The translations under genes and the position numbers were made by a program. Below are positions 29,709 through 42,300 of a stretch of 64,000 bases of DNA, piece after piece. The stretch is from Hydractinia symbiolongicarpus (Eukaryota; Cnidaria; Hydrozoa; Anthoathecata; Hydractiniidae), in NCBI RefSeq assembly GCF_029227915.1, contig NC_079876.1, positions 22,940,001 to 23,004,000 of the forward strand. Reading direction: 5' to 3'. A model generated the notes under the pieces. That model saw nothing but the letters and a program-made list of their open reading frames with translations. It was not told the origin of the DNA and made no database searches. Position 1 is the first letter of the stretch, and every line of letters starts with the position of its first letter.

Positions 29709-30560
29709 TACCCAAACATCTGCAAGATTTTACATATTCTTGCGTTGCCGTAGTGCCAGTAACAACCAGTTTCCTGTTCTATATCAACGCTACGACGAGT
29801 AAAGACATTTTCAAGAAACTTGATGACCCAGGTATGTTTCTACAATATGACATTGCGTATTAAGGAGAATGTGACATTTTTAATCTTGTCAATTTTAATC
29901 TTGCCAATTAATTTATTGGGTTATCTGTTTTGATTGTGAAACACCACATTAAGTACATTTAATTATAATTTTGAAACTTTTCTTCAGGGTCAATTTAATG
30001 GCTTTTTGTTGCTAAATATCCAAAACGAGATGAAAATAAAGTTAGATGACATAATCGATATGCTGGCAAAAAATATCCAAAAAGACTTAAAATGTTAAAT
30101 ATCCTGAACGACGATTAAAAGTGTAGCAGTCTTGATAAAAAAGGAATAAATCTTGTATATTATTATCTGTTGCTTTAATGTCCCCATATATAAATTCCCT
30201 AGAAGTAATAAGGCATGACACCAAAATTTTTAAAAAACAACATTTTAATTACTCAAGTTGTACAAAAAACATTCAAAAATATAATCTTCGTCAGCTAAAA
30301 AAACATTCAAAAATATAATCTTCGTCAGCTAAAAAACTAAAAAAAACCCACCGTATACCTACTTATCAAAGATAAGTCTGAAAGATGATTTTAAGCTATT
30401 TTAGCCGTTTAAGGGCGTTAGCTTTCAGGGCGCTGCTGGACCCGTTGGGGGCTCACAACGCCCCTCAAACCCCCAGTTGTAAGATTACCGCCCTAGCGGG
30501 CGGTGAAGCCTATTCGAGTCTTTTTTAAATTAGTCAAAAAAAATCCTAGATCCGCCGCTG
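29709..30560 (+). mobile_element. 3' part of a hAT transposon with broken transposase
   Basis: At 29,709-29,831 two frames together show the hAT dimerisation motif: YPNICKILHILALP, then PVTTS, then SISTLRRVKTF. This is the family's conserved C-terminal block with a frameshift and stops. The element end GATCCGCCGCTG (30,549-30,560) is a variant of the CAGGGGCGGATC terminus, with C/G-rich subterminal DNA at 30,420-30,500. The 5' end was not found. A 34-bp unit is duplicated at 30,269-30,336. Confidence 0.5.
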
Positions 30561-30877
30561 ACAATTACAGTGAAGAAAATTTGGAGAGTATACTTCAGTC
30601 AATTAAATCTTTATCAGAAAAATTAGATGCTATGAGCGAGCAAATAATCGAGCTTTCTACAGAAGGTAAGATTGAAAAAAAAGTATTGGAAACGATGACT
30701 TTTAAACAATTTGTCAACCGGGAGGTAATTTTATTAACAAAGTTTATAAAGAAATGTTCAAAGGATTATAGTGTAAGTGTTTCGTCGTCTTCTTCCGAAA
30801 CTGATCATTTCTCTACAATGAAATTACCAAAATTACAAATCAAATCCTTTATTTATTCCAAAATTTATTCAGAATAA
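30561..30877 (+). pseudogene. BEL/Pao gag-like N-terminal fragment
   Basis: A 105-codon open stretch: a helical region (ENLESILQSIKSLSEKLDAM), a linker, a serine-rich stretch and MKLPKLQIKSF. The last resembles the (V/K)LPKL...KF entry to the DUF1759 gag region of BEL/Pao elements. It then stops. It begins exactly at the hAT terminus, so the hAT element cuts its front. Confidence 0.45.
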
Positions 30878-30899
30878 ATCTAATGATAACAAAAATGGA

Positions 30900-31690
30900 G
30901 AGTCGTTATAAATAACTTTGGTTGTGGACACGCCCTTTCCGTTGGAGTAAAAGGAGTAGTTATAGCTATGGGGGTTCTAGCACAGTTTTAGCACTAAAAC
31001 CTTGTTAGAACGCCCCATATCTATGACTACTTGTACACCCTTTGGCTTCTCCTTATGAAACCACATGAAAAGCTGTGCTCATGCCCCCATCATATGTTGC
31101 AGGGTTAATAATCCTCAAACATGGAAAGGAATGGGGAATCCATATTTAGGGTTTACTATACCACACATCTTATCAGAGGGCTGTATTTTATCATTTAGGA
31201 GGGTCTACAAGTGTATGTTTATAGTGTTGCCAATGCCTGGGAATTGTATATCTTTTAAGGCTGAGTAAATACGTTGGATGATTATTTTGGTGATACTGAT
31301 GATAAGGATAATAGGGATGATATAGATTGTACTTGTGATGTGGATAAGATTAAGAGTACAACAGCATCAACACTAGTTTGTCCAAAATGTGGTGTAGTTA
31401 GTGATATTTATATAGTTTTATATATATTTTATAGATATTTATTCAGTTTATATAAATTTATACAGTGTTTTTCAACGTTGTACATTTCGTAAGAAGTGCA
31501 AGTGGGAATTTCACTGTTATCCTAAAACAGTTCTTATGTATGCAAGATCAAGTGGTACCTGATGATCATTTCTATAATTTCTGGTGGCAAATCATCGAAG
31601 TTGAAATTGCGAATTAAAGTTTGAATAAAATATATATGCTATTGTTTTTGTTACAGGATAACAATACAAAATGATACAATAACGAATGTG
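30900..31690. other. no gene recognised
   Basis: A frame at 31,274-31,492 encodes an acidic start and one CPKC pair, but no domain can be named. The rest is AT-rich. Confidence 0.3.
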
Positions 31691-31695
31691 CTTAC

Positions 31696-34212
31696 CTTTC
31701 CCTGTGTAGTAAGATAAGCTCCGACTTCCAATTGAATGTCTGAGCCTCATAGGCTTTCTTGTGTCGCGTTGTGGGCGATCTAGGGGAAATTATTATACCA
31801 AAAGTTAAGTTGAATAAACTCAGAATTGAATTTTAAAATATGGAAAATAAGACTATTTACCATTCTTTTCACTTTATAGGTAAAACACAGTGACTGATAA
31901 GATTTTATTAAACATATAAAAGAGTTTCGATACTTTCTTACCTAAAGTAACAGTTTCGTTCCCTCCTTCGCTACCTTCATCTGTCTCATTTTCCTCTTCC
32001 CTGTTTTCTAACGCTTTATTAACCTCTTCTCTCCCTTCAAATGTTTCATTATCCTCTTCGCCACCTTCAACTGTCTCTTTTTCATTTTCACTCAAGACAA
32101 CATAGTGTTCTCCACAGTCTTCGGCAAAATGTCCTAATGTTATTCTATTAAAAGGGCAAAAGTCTGTTGGTGTTATGGTAACTTGAGCTTCAGGTCCCAG
32201 GGTTGAGATAAGCGTTATTTCGATGTTATACATCTCAGAGGCAGTTCTTAACGTTAGCTTATCACCATATGTCCCATTTGAAAACATTCTGTTTGAATAT
32301 TCACTAAACGGTATCTCAACGTACATTTCGAGTGGCCACCCTTCATTATCATAGGGATTTTCCTCTAAAAACCTCGCAATTTCGGCTCTAACTGTTTGGG
32401 CAGATCTGAAAATTCCATATTGAGTCAGCGCATGCGCTATAGCGCTAAATTGGCAATTTCCATCACCAAGGGGGTCGTATGAAACGGAATACCCTTGGTC
32501 TTGAAAAACATCAAAGCGATCTTGCTTTGTAAGTGGTACTAACAAATTCTTTTGATATAATTTTTGTTGTTCCTTATGAAGTTGCTTCTGACTTTTTCCA
32601 TTTTTCTTCCGTTTATGACATTTCTTGAAATCTGCAATGTCCTCCACCAGAAACCATTCGGCCTGTTTCCTGTCAGTCTTTGGTGATTTAAATTCCACAA
32701 AATATCTGATTCTGTATTTTCCCACCTTCAACACTTTTCCATGCATAATCGATGCTTGGGTGCTTCTTTATCTTTTCGTTTTTTTCCATGTCTGACCAAC
32801 ACTTCATCGCCGATTTCATACTCTGAACACTTATTTCTTTTACGAAAGTAAGCTACAGTTCTATCAGCAATTCTCTTGTTCTTTGCTTTCACCTTGCCTT
32901 TTCGATACGCTGTTTTCGTTTTAGAATTTGATTTAAAGTGAGTGGTGACACAGGTTGAATAACTGGTTTGGCCTGACCCTCGACAGGAAATCCACAATTA
33001 ACTAATTCATTTGACTTTCGTCCATAATATACCTCGAATGCTGACTTCCATCCAAGTTCCTCTCGCTTGTCGTTATTTAAGCATTTTGCATATTTAGAAA
33101 GGTTTTCTACCCAGTTTATGAGATCGTATGATATCTTTTTTCGTAAAGTTCTATGCGATCTTTCTACTTTCCCTTGTGATTGAGGGTGGTAAGGTCTGCT
33201 TTTAATCATTTTTATTTTTTTCCTCTTGCAAAACATTTGAACTGATCCATAAAACTCTTTACCCTGGTCACTTTGTAAAATACTAGGGGTCCCATGTAAA
33301 CTGTAAATTTTCTCGAACTCCATTCTAACCTTGCTTGCATGTTTTGAAGTCAGTGGTACTAACCAGTGAAAGCGAGAAAAGACATCAAGTAAGGACAGTA
33401 CATAACGATACGTTTTTCTTTGATATTCAACTTGCATATTTTTCATGTCGACCAGATCGATTTGATGGATATGATGAACCTGGAAAGCAAACAATACTTT
33501 TTTTAAATTGTCTCATTATCTAGCGTGATTAACACAAGTCAACTGTCGATAACGATAAAGGTAATACAAAAATACAAAGTAACGTCATTTCACAATTATG
33601 TAAATCAATTCAGCAACCTTGATCACAGTCTTCTTAAGTTTTGATGATAAGAAAGGGGGACCCAACGTCGCAAATAAACTAGAGGGCGAGGTTTTCTTCC
33701 CCATGTCTTTACTTTACTTTAATTTAAAATGATCACAGTATGAATAGAACCTACCTCATTTGCTGTGACTGGTTTAGGAACTGCTTTGTTATTGAATCAG
33801 TGAACTTTTCAAACGCAGCATCATTTGATGTTATATTGAGAATTTTTCTGCCACTGATTCCGGCATATCCGTCCGCAGCTCTGTTCCTTAGTTCTTTATA
33901 TCCAGCGGATTTACTTTTTTTGAATGTTTTCGCTACCACTTTATTTAATTCACTTTCTTTCAAAAATCGTTTACCTCGAAAAAAAATTAATCCATTCGAA
34001 TCTATTTTCAGATCATTTTTTAATCTCCAGTATTTGATGTACGCGCTTCTGTGAGTGGCAGTCCTGTCTTTCACTGGGATTTTGGATTGTCCATCGTTCA
34101 TTATCAACTCCGCTATTATCTCATACTCGTCTTCTCGCATTGGATGAATGTAACTTAACAATACGAACCTTAATTTCCATAACAAAATCAAAATAAATAA
34201 TTTGCGAAACAT
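31696..34212 (-). pseudogene. Ginger/KRBA2-like integrase with OTU domain, multi-exon
   Basis: Pieces in order on the minus strand. 34,212-33,754: N-terminal region with KRFLKESELNKVVAKTF, KRBA2-like. 33,480-32,889: DDE integrase core with D13, D76 (LQSDQGKEF) and E111 (GKVERSHRTL), a DDX35E spacing that is intact. 32,997-32,728: a GPY/F-like module (YEIGDEVLVRHGKK). 32,746-31,942: an OTU protease domain (GDGNCQFSAIAHAL, histidine in HYVVL). The last part ends at donor TTTAG|GTAAGA, which fits in phase with a further exon 31,779-31,696. Frames change between pieces and the 33.5/33.75 junction phases disagree, so this copy is probably dead. Ginger-type DNA transposons carry integrase and OTU domains. 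Confidence 0.7.
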
Positions 34213-34820
34213 GTCTGGTCCAAAAACTATTCCTAAAATCAGAATCCGTTAAATTAAGTATATGCCGATGTCCAAAATCTTATCCTATCCAGTCTCGTCC
34301 AAAAAACCAAGTTTATTTGATGTAAGTAATAAATTATCTTTTATGCTAATAATGTGCTATAAATCTCTCTATAACCTGCTACAACACAACTAACTTTATC
34401 AAAACTCACGGCAGATTGATGGTTATCATTCAGAAGTTATTTCATTGTTTTGACACCTTGATAATAATGGTGACGCGTGTCGCTGCATAACTCATGAGAG
34501 AATACTAGCTGGTGATGATAAAATTTTCGAAAATACAAATACAAAGAAACATAAAACTTTTAGTCATTTTTTACTTTTTTACTTTTACTTGTTTTCTGAG
34601 TTTTCTTTTTCCAAAAAAAATCCAACTGCAGCTATAATATTTTAATATACTTTATCACGTGTACAAACCTGTAAGCATATATTCACTTTATCATTTTTAC
34701 TTACTTCCAATTTGAGTACTTTTTCAGTGTGCTTCGTTTTGAATTTATATCGCGCAACCTCCTTCTAAAGCTTTTTTCTATGGGAGCGTTTGAAAGGCTA
34801 TTGATGAGCAAAATAAATCA
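34213..34820. other. no gene recognised
   Basis: AT-rich sequence without supported features, upstream of the integrase-OTU gene. Confidence 0.4.
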
Positions 34821-34822
34821 AA

Positions 34823-35097
34823 AATTACAAAGTGGGGCAAGATAATTACAAAGTGGGGCAGATATTACAAAGTGGGGCAATTATTACAAAGTGGGGCATA
34901 ACACCAGTACATGTAATGTTGCAACGCTTGCTAGTAAAAATTAAAAGTAATCATTCTACTAACGTGTGACACGCGTTTCATTGCAAATAACAAGACAGAG
35001 CATCCAGAACATTGATAACATAACAAAAGATGACGGCAGAAAAATTGCATATTTTTCAGCATGCGAAAAATCGAAAATTACAAAGTGGGGCAAGACA
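34823..35097 (+). repeat. TTACAAAGTGGGGCA repeat array, left part
   Basis: Four copies of TTACAAAGTGGGGCA in 34,823-34,900 and one at 35,077-35,092, next to the Tigger element. The array continues on the other side of it (37,855-38,005), so the Tigger element inserted into it. Confidence 0.65.
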
Positions 35098-35462
35098 TTA
35101 CAGTGGAATCCCTCTAAAGCGGACACCATTGGTGCAAAAAAAAGTGTCCGCTTTAGAGGGATGTCCGCTTTATAGGAAGTTGACCAAAAAATTAGTTTTA
35201 GACCTAATTTTGACCAAAAAAGCTTTTTTGTAGTACTGGCGGGTATCATGGGGTGACTTGCAAAATAGACGGCAACATCAATAGATTTAGCTTATCGAGC
35301 AAAGAACCCAAGTTGGCTGTGTAAAGTAAGTTTAGCAGCTCAAATTTGTCGGTGTTGCAACCAACCTTTAAGTGTTGCTAAGGTTATAAACTAAGAAACC
35401 AAGTTATATTACGAAGATATATTTCATTTATCTTATAGGTCTTTCAATACACGTTTTTCTCC

Positions 35463-37009
35463 CTATTTGAAATAATCTTTGATTGAGGATTGTTTTCTAT
35501 TTTGAAGCTGAAGTTCCTCAATCTTTTTCGTAATGGTTGACAACATTTCTTGGCATGTATCATCAAAAATAGTAGATCGCTTAATTTTATCAAGCATAGT
35601 GATTAGCTCGGTGAAACCAAGCATTTCTTCTTCAACCACGTCTTCACTCTCATCATCATCCTCGGAGATCTCTTCGACCTGACATGCCATCTCTGGATTT
35701 TCAATTGCGTTAATGCTAGCTTCTCGGATTTGATGTCGCCAATTTATTTCTAGTTCGTTAATTCTTGGCTCCGAAGCTGGAACATCGGCGTCAAAATCAA
35801 TGTATTCTGCAGCAGACATATCTTCAGTTAATTCCTTCACCAGAGCTTCAAATTCCAAGTCATCTTCTTGATCTTCCATCAATTCACTTTCTCCTTGAAC
35901 TACGCCACATTTCTCGAAACAATTTTTGATGGTCAAGTTGGTTACTTCTTTCCACGCATCTTGAACCCATTGAATAGCCATAAGTATGTCTACGCTCTTG
36001 ATAATTTCAGTTGCAGATTTATTCTCCTGGATCCTTGCAAGCACGTATTTGACCAGTCTTTTTCTGTACTTCACCTTGAAGTTTTGGATGATCCCCGCAT
36101 CGAGTGGTTGAAGCCTTGAAGTTGTGTTCTTCGGTAAGAAAATGATTTTGATTTGTGAAAACTGGCCTATCATTGACTCCGGATGACAGGTGGCGTTGTC
36201 CAGAAAAAGAATAACTTTTCTGTCCTCAAATAAAAGTTTTCTGTTAAAACGTGCCAGTACAGTTTCCATTACTTGAGATGTCATCCAAGATTTAGGATTT
36301 GAAAAGTAGTGAACGTTAGCTGGACGCGATGGATCTTTTCCCCAGCTGCATTTACAAAAAAAGCGACAGTTAATCTAAGCTTTGACTTTTTCCCACCTTT
36401 TGCTTGTTTTCCTTTTTCCACTAACGCTTTGGCCGGTAGAGCTTTAAAAAAACAGCCAGACTCGTCCATGTTCCAAATATTTTCTAGTGAATAACCTTCA
36501 ACCAATTCTTTGATCCTCTCCATCCAGGAAGTAACCGTTTCTGTAGAAACGTCACCAGCTTCACCAACAATACGACGTTCTTTGACGGAATATGTTGTTT
36601 TCCATCGATCCAACCAACCGTCAGAGGCGGAGAAATTATCAAAATCGCTGTTCTGAAGTTTTTCCTTAATTTCCAACGCCTCCTCTTTAAGCATTACACC
36701 ATTAGGGTAGATGTTAGAAGCGCAACATCTTTTGTACCATTCGAATAAGATCTCATTTATCTTGTGATACTTGCCATGGCGGTTACGTTTTTTTGTTTTC
36801 TCACGAAAAATTTCATGTTGTTCACGAATTTTCTTTTCGTCTCTTAAAATATTTGCTGCGGCTGTCTTTCCAATCTTGTAAATGTCTGCTAGTTTTCTAC
36901 ATCCAAGTTCTGGATTTTTTTTGGCGAAATCCAAAAACTTGATCTTATCATCTAATGATAAAGTTTTCTTCGCTAGTTTACCAGCAAGCTGCTGCTTCGA
37001 CATTGCCAT
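35463..37009 (-). pseudogene. Tigger-type DDE transposase, frameshifted
   Basis: Frame 1 (36,281-37,009) has N-terminal helix-turn-helix domains (SLDDKIKFLDFAKKNPELGC; CenpB-like WLDRWKTTY) and the first catalytic aspartate in IWNMDESGCFF. Frame 2 (35,463-36,284) has the second in ILFLDNATCHPE, the third in RLQPLDAGIIQNFK, and an acidic C-terminal tail. The frames meet near 36,284-36,330, where a frameshift with loss of some codons is likely. The family catalyses cut-and-paste movement at TA sites. All three acidic residues remain. Confidence 0.8.
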
Positions 37010-37014
37010 GTTGA

Positions 37015-37593
37015 ATGTGCATTAGAAATTCAAAATTCGAAATTCTTTCCAGTTTAAAATTTTACGCTGCAATGTCTTCACGATTCGAATGCTATTTTAA
37101 AGTTAAAGAAGCTGAAGAGAACACAGATATGTCGAACGTTCAACTAAATGAGATGCTTCTCAAAAACATTGACCAACAGATTGAGATTATCCTTATAAAA
37201 CAGAAAGAATATCGCTTCGACTCGTTTATCCGTGGATACCATGCTTACATGGACATATGGAGCCCAAAAGTCGGAGAAGAGAATTTTTGTTTAAAAGCGG
37301 AAGAAGATAACGAACATGACAAGTTTGCTGTAGCTGTTACAGATGACGATAAAGTAGTTGGGCACGTCCCTAAAAACCTTAGCAAACTATTCAACAAATT
37401 CATGTCGCTTCCTAACTGTACCATCGGATGTAAAGTGACTGGGAAGCGAGTGAACCGTGGTGCTGGCTACGGACTAGAAATTCCTGCCCAGTACCAATTA
37501 ATTGGTGTTGAAAAGGCAGTTGAGTGGGCCGAGAAAAATATAAGGAAAGTGTTGGACTCGGTAAATAACAAAACTCAAAGATGTACTAAGTAA
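37015..37593 (+). CDS. HIRAN-domain protein carried by the Tigger element
   Basis: Start at ATG 37,015 or the in-frame ATG at 37,072 (MSSRFECYF). The domain reads FIRGYHAYMDIWSPKVGE, then AEEDNEHDKFAVAVTDDDKV, VGHVPKNLSKLFNKFM and an end with IPAQYQLIG. This is the HIRAN pattern (SNF2/Rad5-associated DNA-end binding fold). The frame is open, in contrast to the neighbouring transposase. The start lies 6-63 bases from the transposase start, so one two-way promoter probably serves both. A role at DNA ends or in host repair during transposition is conceivable but unproven. Confidence 0.7.
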   Translation: MCIRNSKFEILSSLKFYAAMSSRFECYFKVKEAEENTDMSNVQLNEMLLKNIDQQIEIILIKQKEYRFDSFIRGYHAYMDIWSPKVGEENFCLKAEEDNEHDKFAVAVTDDDKVVGHVPKNLSKLFNKFMSLPNCTIGCKVTGKRVNRGAGYGLEIPAQYQLIGVEKAVEWAEKNIRKVLDSVNNKTQRCTK

Positions 37594-37854
37594 AATGGTT
37601 TAAATTTTAAGAAAAAGTGACATTTCATCTCGTTATTTTTCCATTGTCCGCTTTATAGGGAGTGTTTATAAGGGAAACTGTCATTTGGTGCAAAGATTTT
37701 TGTCCGCTTTATAGAGTGTCCGCTTTATAATCGTCCGCTTTATAGAGATTTTTTTATGAGAGTTTGACCTAAATTCTGCCGGTGCAAAAATTTTTGTCGG
37801 CTTTAGAGGGCTGTCCGCTTTATAGGGTGTCCGCTTTAGGGGGATTCCACTGTA

Positions 37855-38005
37855 TTACAAAGTGGGGCAGCTCCGAAAATTACAAAGTGGGGAAACGATG
37901 AATTACAAAGTGGAGCAGCTCCGAAATTACAAAGTTGGGCAAAAGTTATTACAAAGTGGGGCAGATATTACGAAGTGGGGCAATTATTACAAAGTTGGGC
38001 ATAAC
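37855..38005 (+). repeat. TTACAAAGTGGGGCA repeat array, right part
   Basis: Six to seven diverged copies of the 15-base unit, some with GTTGGG or GTGGAG variants and a repeated GCTCCGAAA spacer. The array directly precedes the BEL/Pao integrase sequence. Confidence 0.65.
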
Positions 38006-38009
38006 AATA

Positions 38010-39309
38010 TTCCCTTTGATAACAAAGCTCCGATAATGTTAAATCGTGATCTTCGTTTAGCCGAAATAATTGTAAATTATTGTCATTCAAAGGTGTTACA
38101 CAGATGTGTAAAACAAACATTAACCGAATTAAGATCAAAATATTGGATAACTAAAGGTAGAAGTTTTGTTACGAAGATTTTTTGTCCTTGTACTATCTGT
38201 AAACGCTATAATGCAAGACCGTTTCATTACCCTGAACATTCTGATTTACCAAGTTTTCGATTCGAAGGTTCCAACCCGTTTCGTACTACCGGTGTTGATT
38301 ATCTCGGGCCGTTGTTTTGTTCACCAGTGTTTGGAGAAGACGATTTGCTTTATAAAACTTGGGTTGTAATATATATTTGTGCATCAAGCCGTTCTCTTGT
38401 TTTGGACGTTGTACATAATGGACAGTCTCAATCCTTCATTAATTTCCTGTCACGTTTTATTTCTCGTCGTGGGTGCCCTTCAACCATATTATCAGATAAT
38501 GGATCCGTTTTTACAGCTGACGATAGCCAACAATTTGCTGCAAATCGATTTATCACGTGGAAATTCAATATCAAACATGCTCCATGGGGGTGTGGTATAT
38601 GGGAGAGACTATTAGCTTTTGTGAAACGTTGTATCAAAAAGGCTGTATGAAAAGTATCGTTAATTTTGTCGAATTACAAACATTGATCAATGAGATAGAA
38701 CTGATTTTGAATAACAGACCTATTTGTGATAAGTATGATGATGATTGTGAGGATGTATTAACACCTAACCACTTGTTGTACGGTAGACGAATGGAGTGTA
38801 GCAGTTTGAGAAGTGAGGAGGTAATAATGGATGATTCGGAATTTAAAGGACGGAAACGTATGTTGCAGGCAATGCTGGACCATTTTTGGAAGTGTTGGTC
38901 TCAAGAATATTTGTGTTCTTTACGTCAGAGTGTGAATCACGTATCGAAGGGTGGTGTTGAAAAAATTAGTGAGGGAGACGTTGTTATTGTGTACGATGAT
39001 AAGTTAACTAGACACATGTGGAAATTGGGTAGAGTGGTTAAGTTGGTTCCTGAAAGCGATGACAAAGTACGTGCTACACAAGTCAAGCTAGGACAAACCG
39101 GAACAATAGTGAATCGTCCGGTAAATCGATTGTATCCCTTGGAAACGAAATGTGGTCGCCCTGTTATCGAGAAACAAACGAACGAAGAAGTAGACGAAGA
39201 CGAAGACGAAAACAAAATCTCTCCCCAAACAAACTGCGGCAATTCTGGGGGAGTTAAAACAACGTTTCGCGAACGAAGAAAGTTACTAGCGTCACGGGGG
39301 GATTGTTAA
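38010..39309 (+). pseudogene. BEL/Pao integrase and DUF5641 region
   Basis: Frame 1 to 38,650: LNRDLRLAEIIVNYCHSKVL, zinc-binding H-x-C-x2-C (FCPCTICKRYN), first aspartate in TTGVDYLGPLF and second in ILSDNGSVF. Then GIWERLLAFVKRCIKKAV, where the catalytic glutamate is expected, ending at a stop. Frame 2 (to 39,309): ELILNNRPI, LTPNHLLYGRRM and the DUF5641 C-terminus (GDVVIVYDDKLTRHMWKLGR). One frameshift near 38,645 separates them. This is the 3' part of a BEL/Pao retroelement pol; gag, protease and RT are missing here. Confidence 0.75.
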
Positions 39310-42300
39310 AGATTATTAAATTTTACGCATGCGCTTTATGTGTTGACGGGTTCCTATTTTTGTATAGTTTACGCATACTCTTTGTATTTTTGAGTTCTTG
39401 TTGTTTTTTAGTTTTTATACAGTCCTCTAGTAGGACGTGTTTATTTATGAATTACCTCGTGGTTTTATTTCTTGTTGTTCAAAAACTTAATGATTTTTTA
39501 CGCTGCATATTTATCCAGGGTAACCACATGTTTGACAATTCATAACTATTTCATATTTTAGGATATTTTAACAAAATTTTAGAAAGAAGTAGTTACTAAT
39601 AATCAAGCCTTATCTTTTTTGAATGCTCACTTTAAATTGGAGTACTTCCCTATCCTTCCCTATAATAATACGCCAGTTCCGTGTCTCTGTGACAGGCAAA
39701 GTGGATGTGTTCATTTTCCTTTGATCCTACCGAAATTTTCTTTGAAGTAACCAAAAAATGCATGTCTAATATGTTAAATTTTCTGACGTTACGGCGCAAC
39801 GTCAATAACACTACTTTACGTCAATATCCTATATTAAATTAATGAAGCCATTACAGTGGAACTAAAATTTTGAAGGCAAATAACTTGGTAACGAGGTGGT
39901 GACGCCAATGATTTTTCACCGCGTGGGTAACTAGGGACCACCTAGGACCAATTTCGGTGATTTTCCTAAACCTATGTCCCAGAATCCGTTTCGGAATGCA
40001 CGGGTTGATGACGTCATCAAACAACCTTCTAACCCTAATATCTCTGCAACCGTTTGTCAAAAGTACATGATCCTATACATTTTCTTGATCAGCGTTTCAA
40101 GATCTGTACGATAAAGGCAACAGGTATACAAATTTCTAAAAAAAAAAAAATTCGACGTCAGCAAAATTTTTAAAGCCTTATATTTCCTTAGGTTTTTGTC
40201 GAAAACATATGATCCTATACATTATTTTGATCAGCGTTTCAACCTCTACACATTACAAGCAACGAATAAACTAAATTTCGTCGGTTTTTTTGTACCTGCA
40301 CTGGTGACGCTAGCAAAAAATCTAAAACAACCTATTTTTTTATTGTCGTTTTGCCTAAAAGGATTTCTCCACGGGCTTTATCGACTTGTCTATATAATAA
40401 TACGCCAGTTCCGTGTCTCTGTGACAGGCAAAGTGGATGTGTTGTTTTTTCTAAAGAAACAGCCGCTGTAACATGTCACTTTTGCTAAACTTTCATTTTT
40501 ATTCTGTCTTTTGTGTGCTTTTTCGAATTCATTTAAAATTTTTTGTTTTAAAAAAGTCACGGTTAATTTATTTTATTGTTCTCATAAAAACCTTTGTTTA
40601 ATGATGTCGACAACTATAATCAGATAGGGGTCTTGGGGGGGGGGGGGGGGTGCTGTAAGCCCCTAAGTGGGGTCTGGAGCGCAGTCTCGGAAGCTTTAGC
40701 TTATTTACCTATTTCAGCACTTCAAACTGCAGCAGACAGGACCTTTACAAGTCCATTTCTTACATTTTATTTGGAAAAAAAAATTATAAAATTCTTAAAT
40801 CAAAGCCAAATAATGTTTTCAGAAGAATTAAGGCTAAAATTAGCTAACCAGCAAAACTTCTTCTTTCTTCCACATCCAGAAATTTTTTTCGCAATTTATG
40901 GGTGAATATAATAGATTTTAGAGGCTATAAATATTTGGAAACTACATTAAGTAAAAAAGACATATAATTCTTATAATTCGGTAATGCAAAACAGTATATA
41001 TTACTAATAACAAATTTTTATATTTAATCTATTCAAAACATTTAATAACATAAAAGAGGAGGCCTGAAAGAAAAATAAGCAAAAAACAACAACACAAAAA
41101 TGCATATGCAAATAGGTTTTATTTGTAATTTTAGATCATAGTAACAACAACATAAACAACAACAGATAAATACAATAATATAAAAATGACAAGATTATAT
41201 AGCTAATTAAAAACAAACTTACAACACAACAGCCTACAAAAACGAAAGAATGAACACTGATTTAGCACAACATTCAGTGAAGAAATATTTAGTCCTTTAG
41301 CCTAATAACAAGAAAAACACTGTTTTTATTTTTTGGTAACAATTTCTGGCTCAGACTCTTAATGTTGAAACAAACTTGAAAATACCTTTTAGCTGTTATG
41401 CAATAATTACTATAAATACTTTAAATTTTTACCAAAACAAAATTATTCAAAAACAGATATCATTAACTACATTATTACACGTTTTTGTGTCCATCTGGAT
41501 AGGATCGTAATAAGTATATATGCTAAGTCATGTTCGCCATGTTGGTACAACCACAAACATTTTTCAAGTCTATCAGCAAGACAACTTCTTTAGTGAAAAT
41601 GTGAAAAACTTTTGTCAATATCATCCATTAAATAAAGCCATGCCTTTTTCTTATTCGAATTGTATAAAATTAGCACCATTTCCAGGAATTATTTTGATAC
41701 GAGGCTCGAGATTTTACACCAAAACATCATAAAGTCTTATCAATGTTTTCCTCCTAAAACTAGTGTTCTCTTCCTTGACTTGGTGGCATGTTAAAAAATC
41801 GTTTCAAAAGTGTCTACTGCCAGAAGCCTTGAATCTACAAAAGTAAACATAAAAGGTTGTTACGAAGTCAACAAATTGTTATATACATTACACCTTTACC
41901 AGCTACAAAAAATAACCAGCTGGCTAGCTATTCGATTTATTGTGATCTTATAAAATGTCTTGTTACTTAAGTAAAAAAGAACCCAAGAAAACATAAAGCT
42001 CTTTTAAATTTGACACAAAGCGTTTTCAAATTTGTTGAAAGTGAAACTACAAACAGTTTCATGTTTACACTTGCTAGCACAGCAATAGAAAGCAATTGTG
42101 TATCTTACTCTAAGATCGATGGAATTAAAAGTAAACAGATGTACCTTAAAGCGTAGTCATCAAGTTAATGCTATTATTTTTGTAAATTCAAAGCCTGCTT
42201 TTCTGCCAAACTGCTTTTCTTACATCCGAGATGTTATCATAGAAATGCTACTGAACAAACGAATAACCAACCGACCGACCGCTTACTTCAGTCTCTTAAC

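Larger units (their letters stand above)
35101..37852. mobile_element. Tigger/pogo-type DNA transposon with HIRAN gene
   Basis: 2752 bp with inverted termini CAGTGGAATCCC...GGGATTCCACTG and TA on both sides (35,099-35,100; 37,853-37,854), the Tc1/mariner-superfamily hallmark. Subterminal TGTCCGCTTTATAG repeats cluster at both ends. It holds a Tigger-type transposase and, divergently, a HIRAN-domain gene. The two start codons are a few bases apart. Related 561-bp copies without genes lie at 55,976 and 58,253. Confidence 0.88.
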
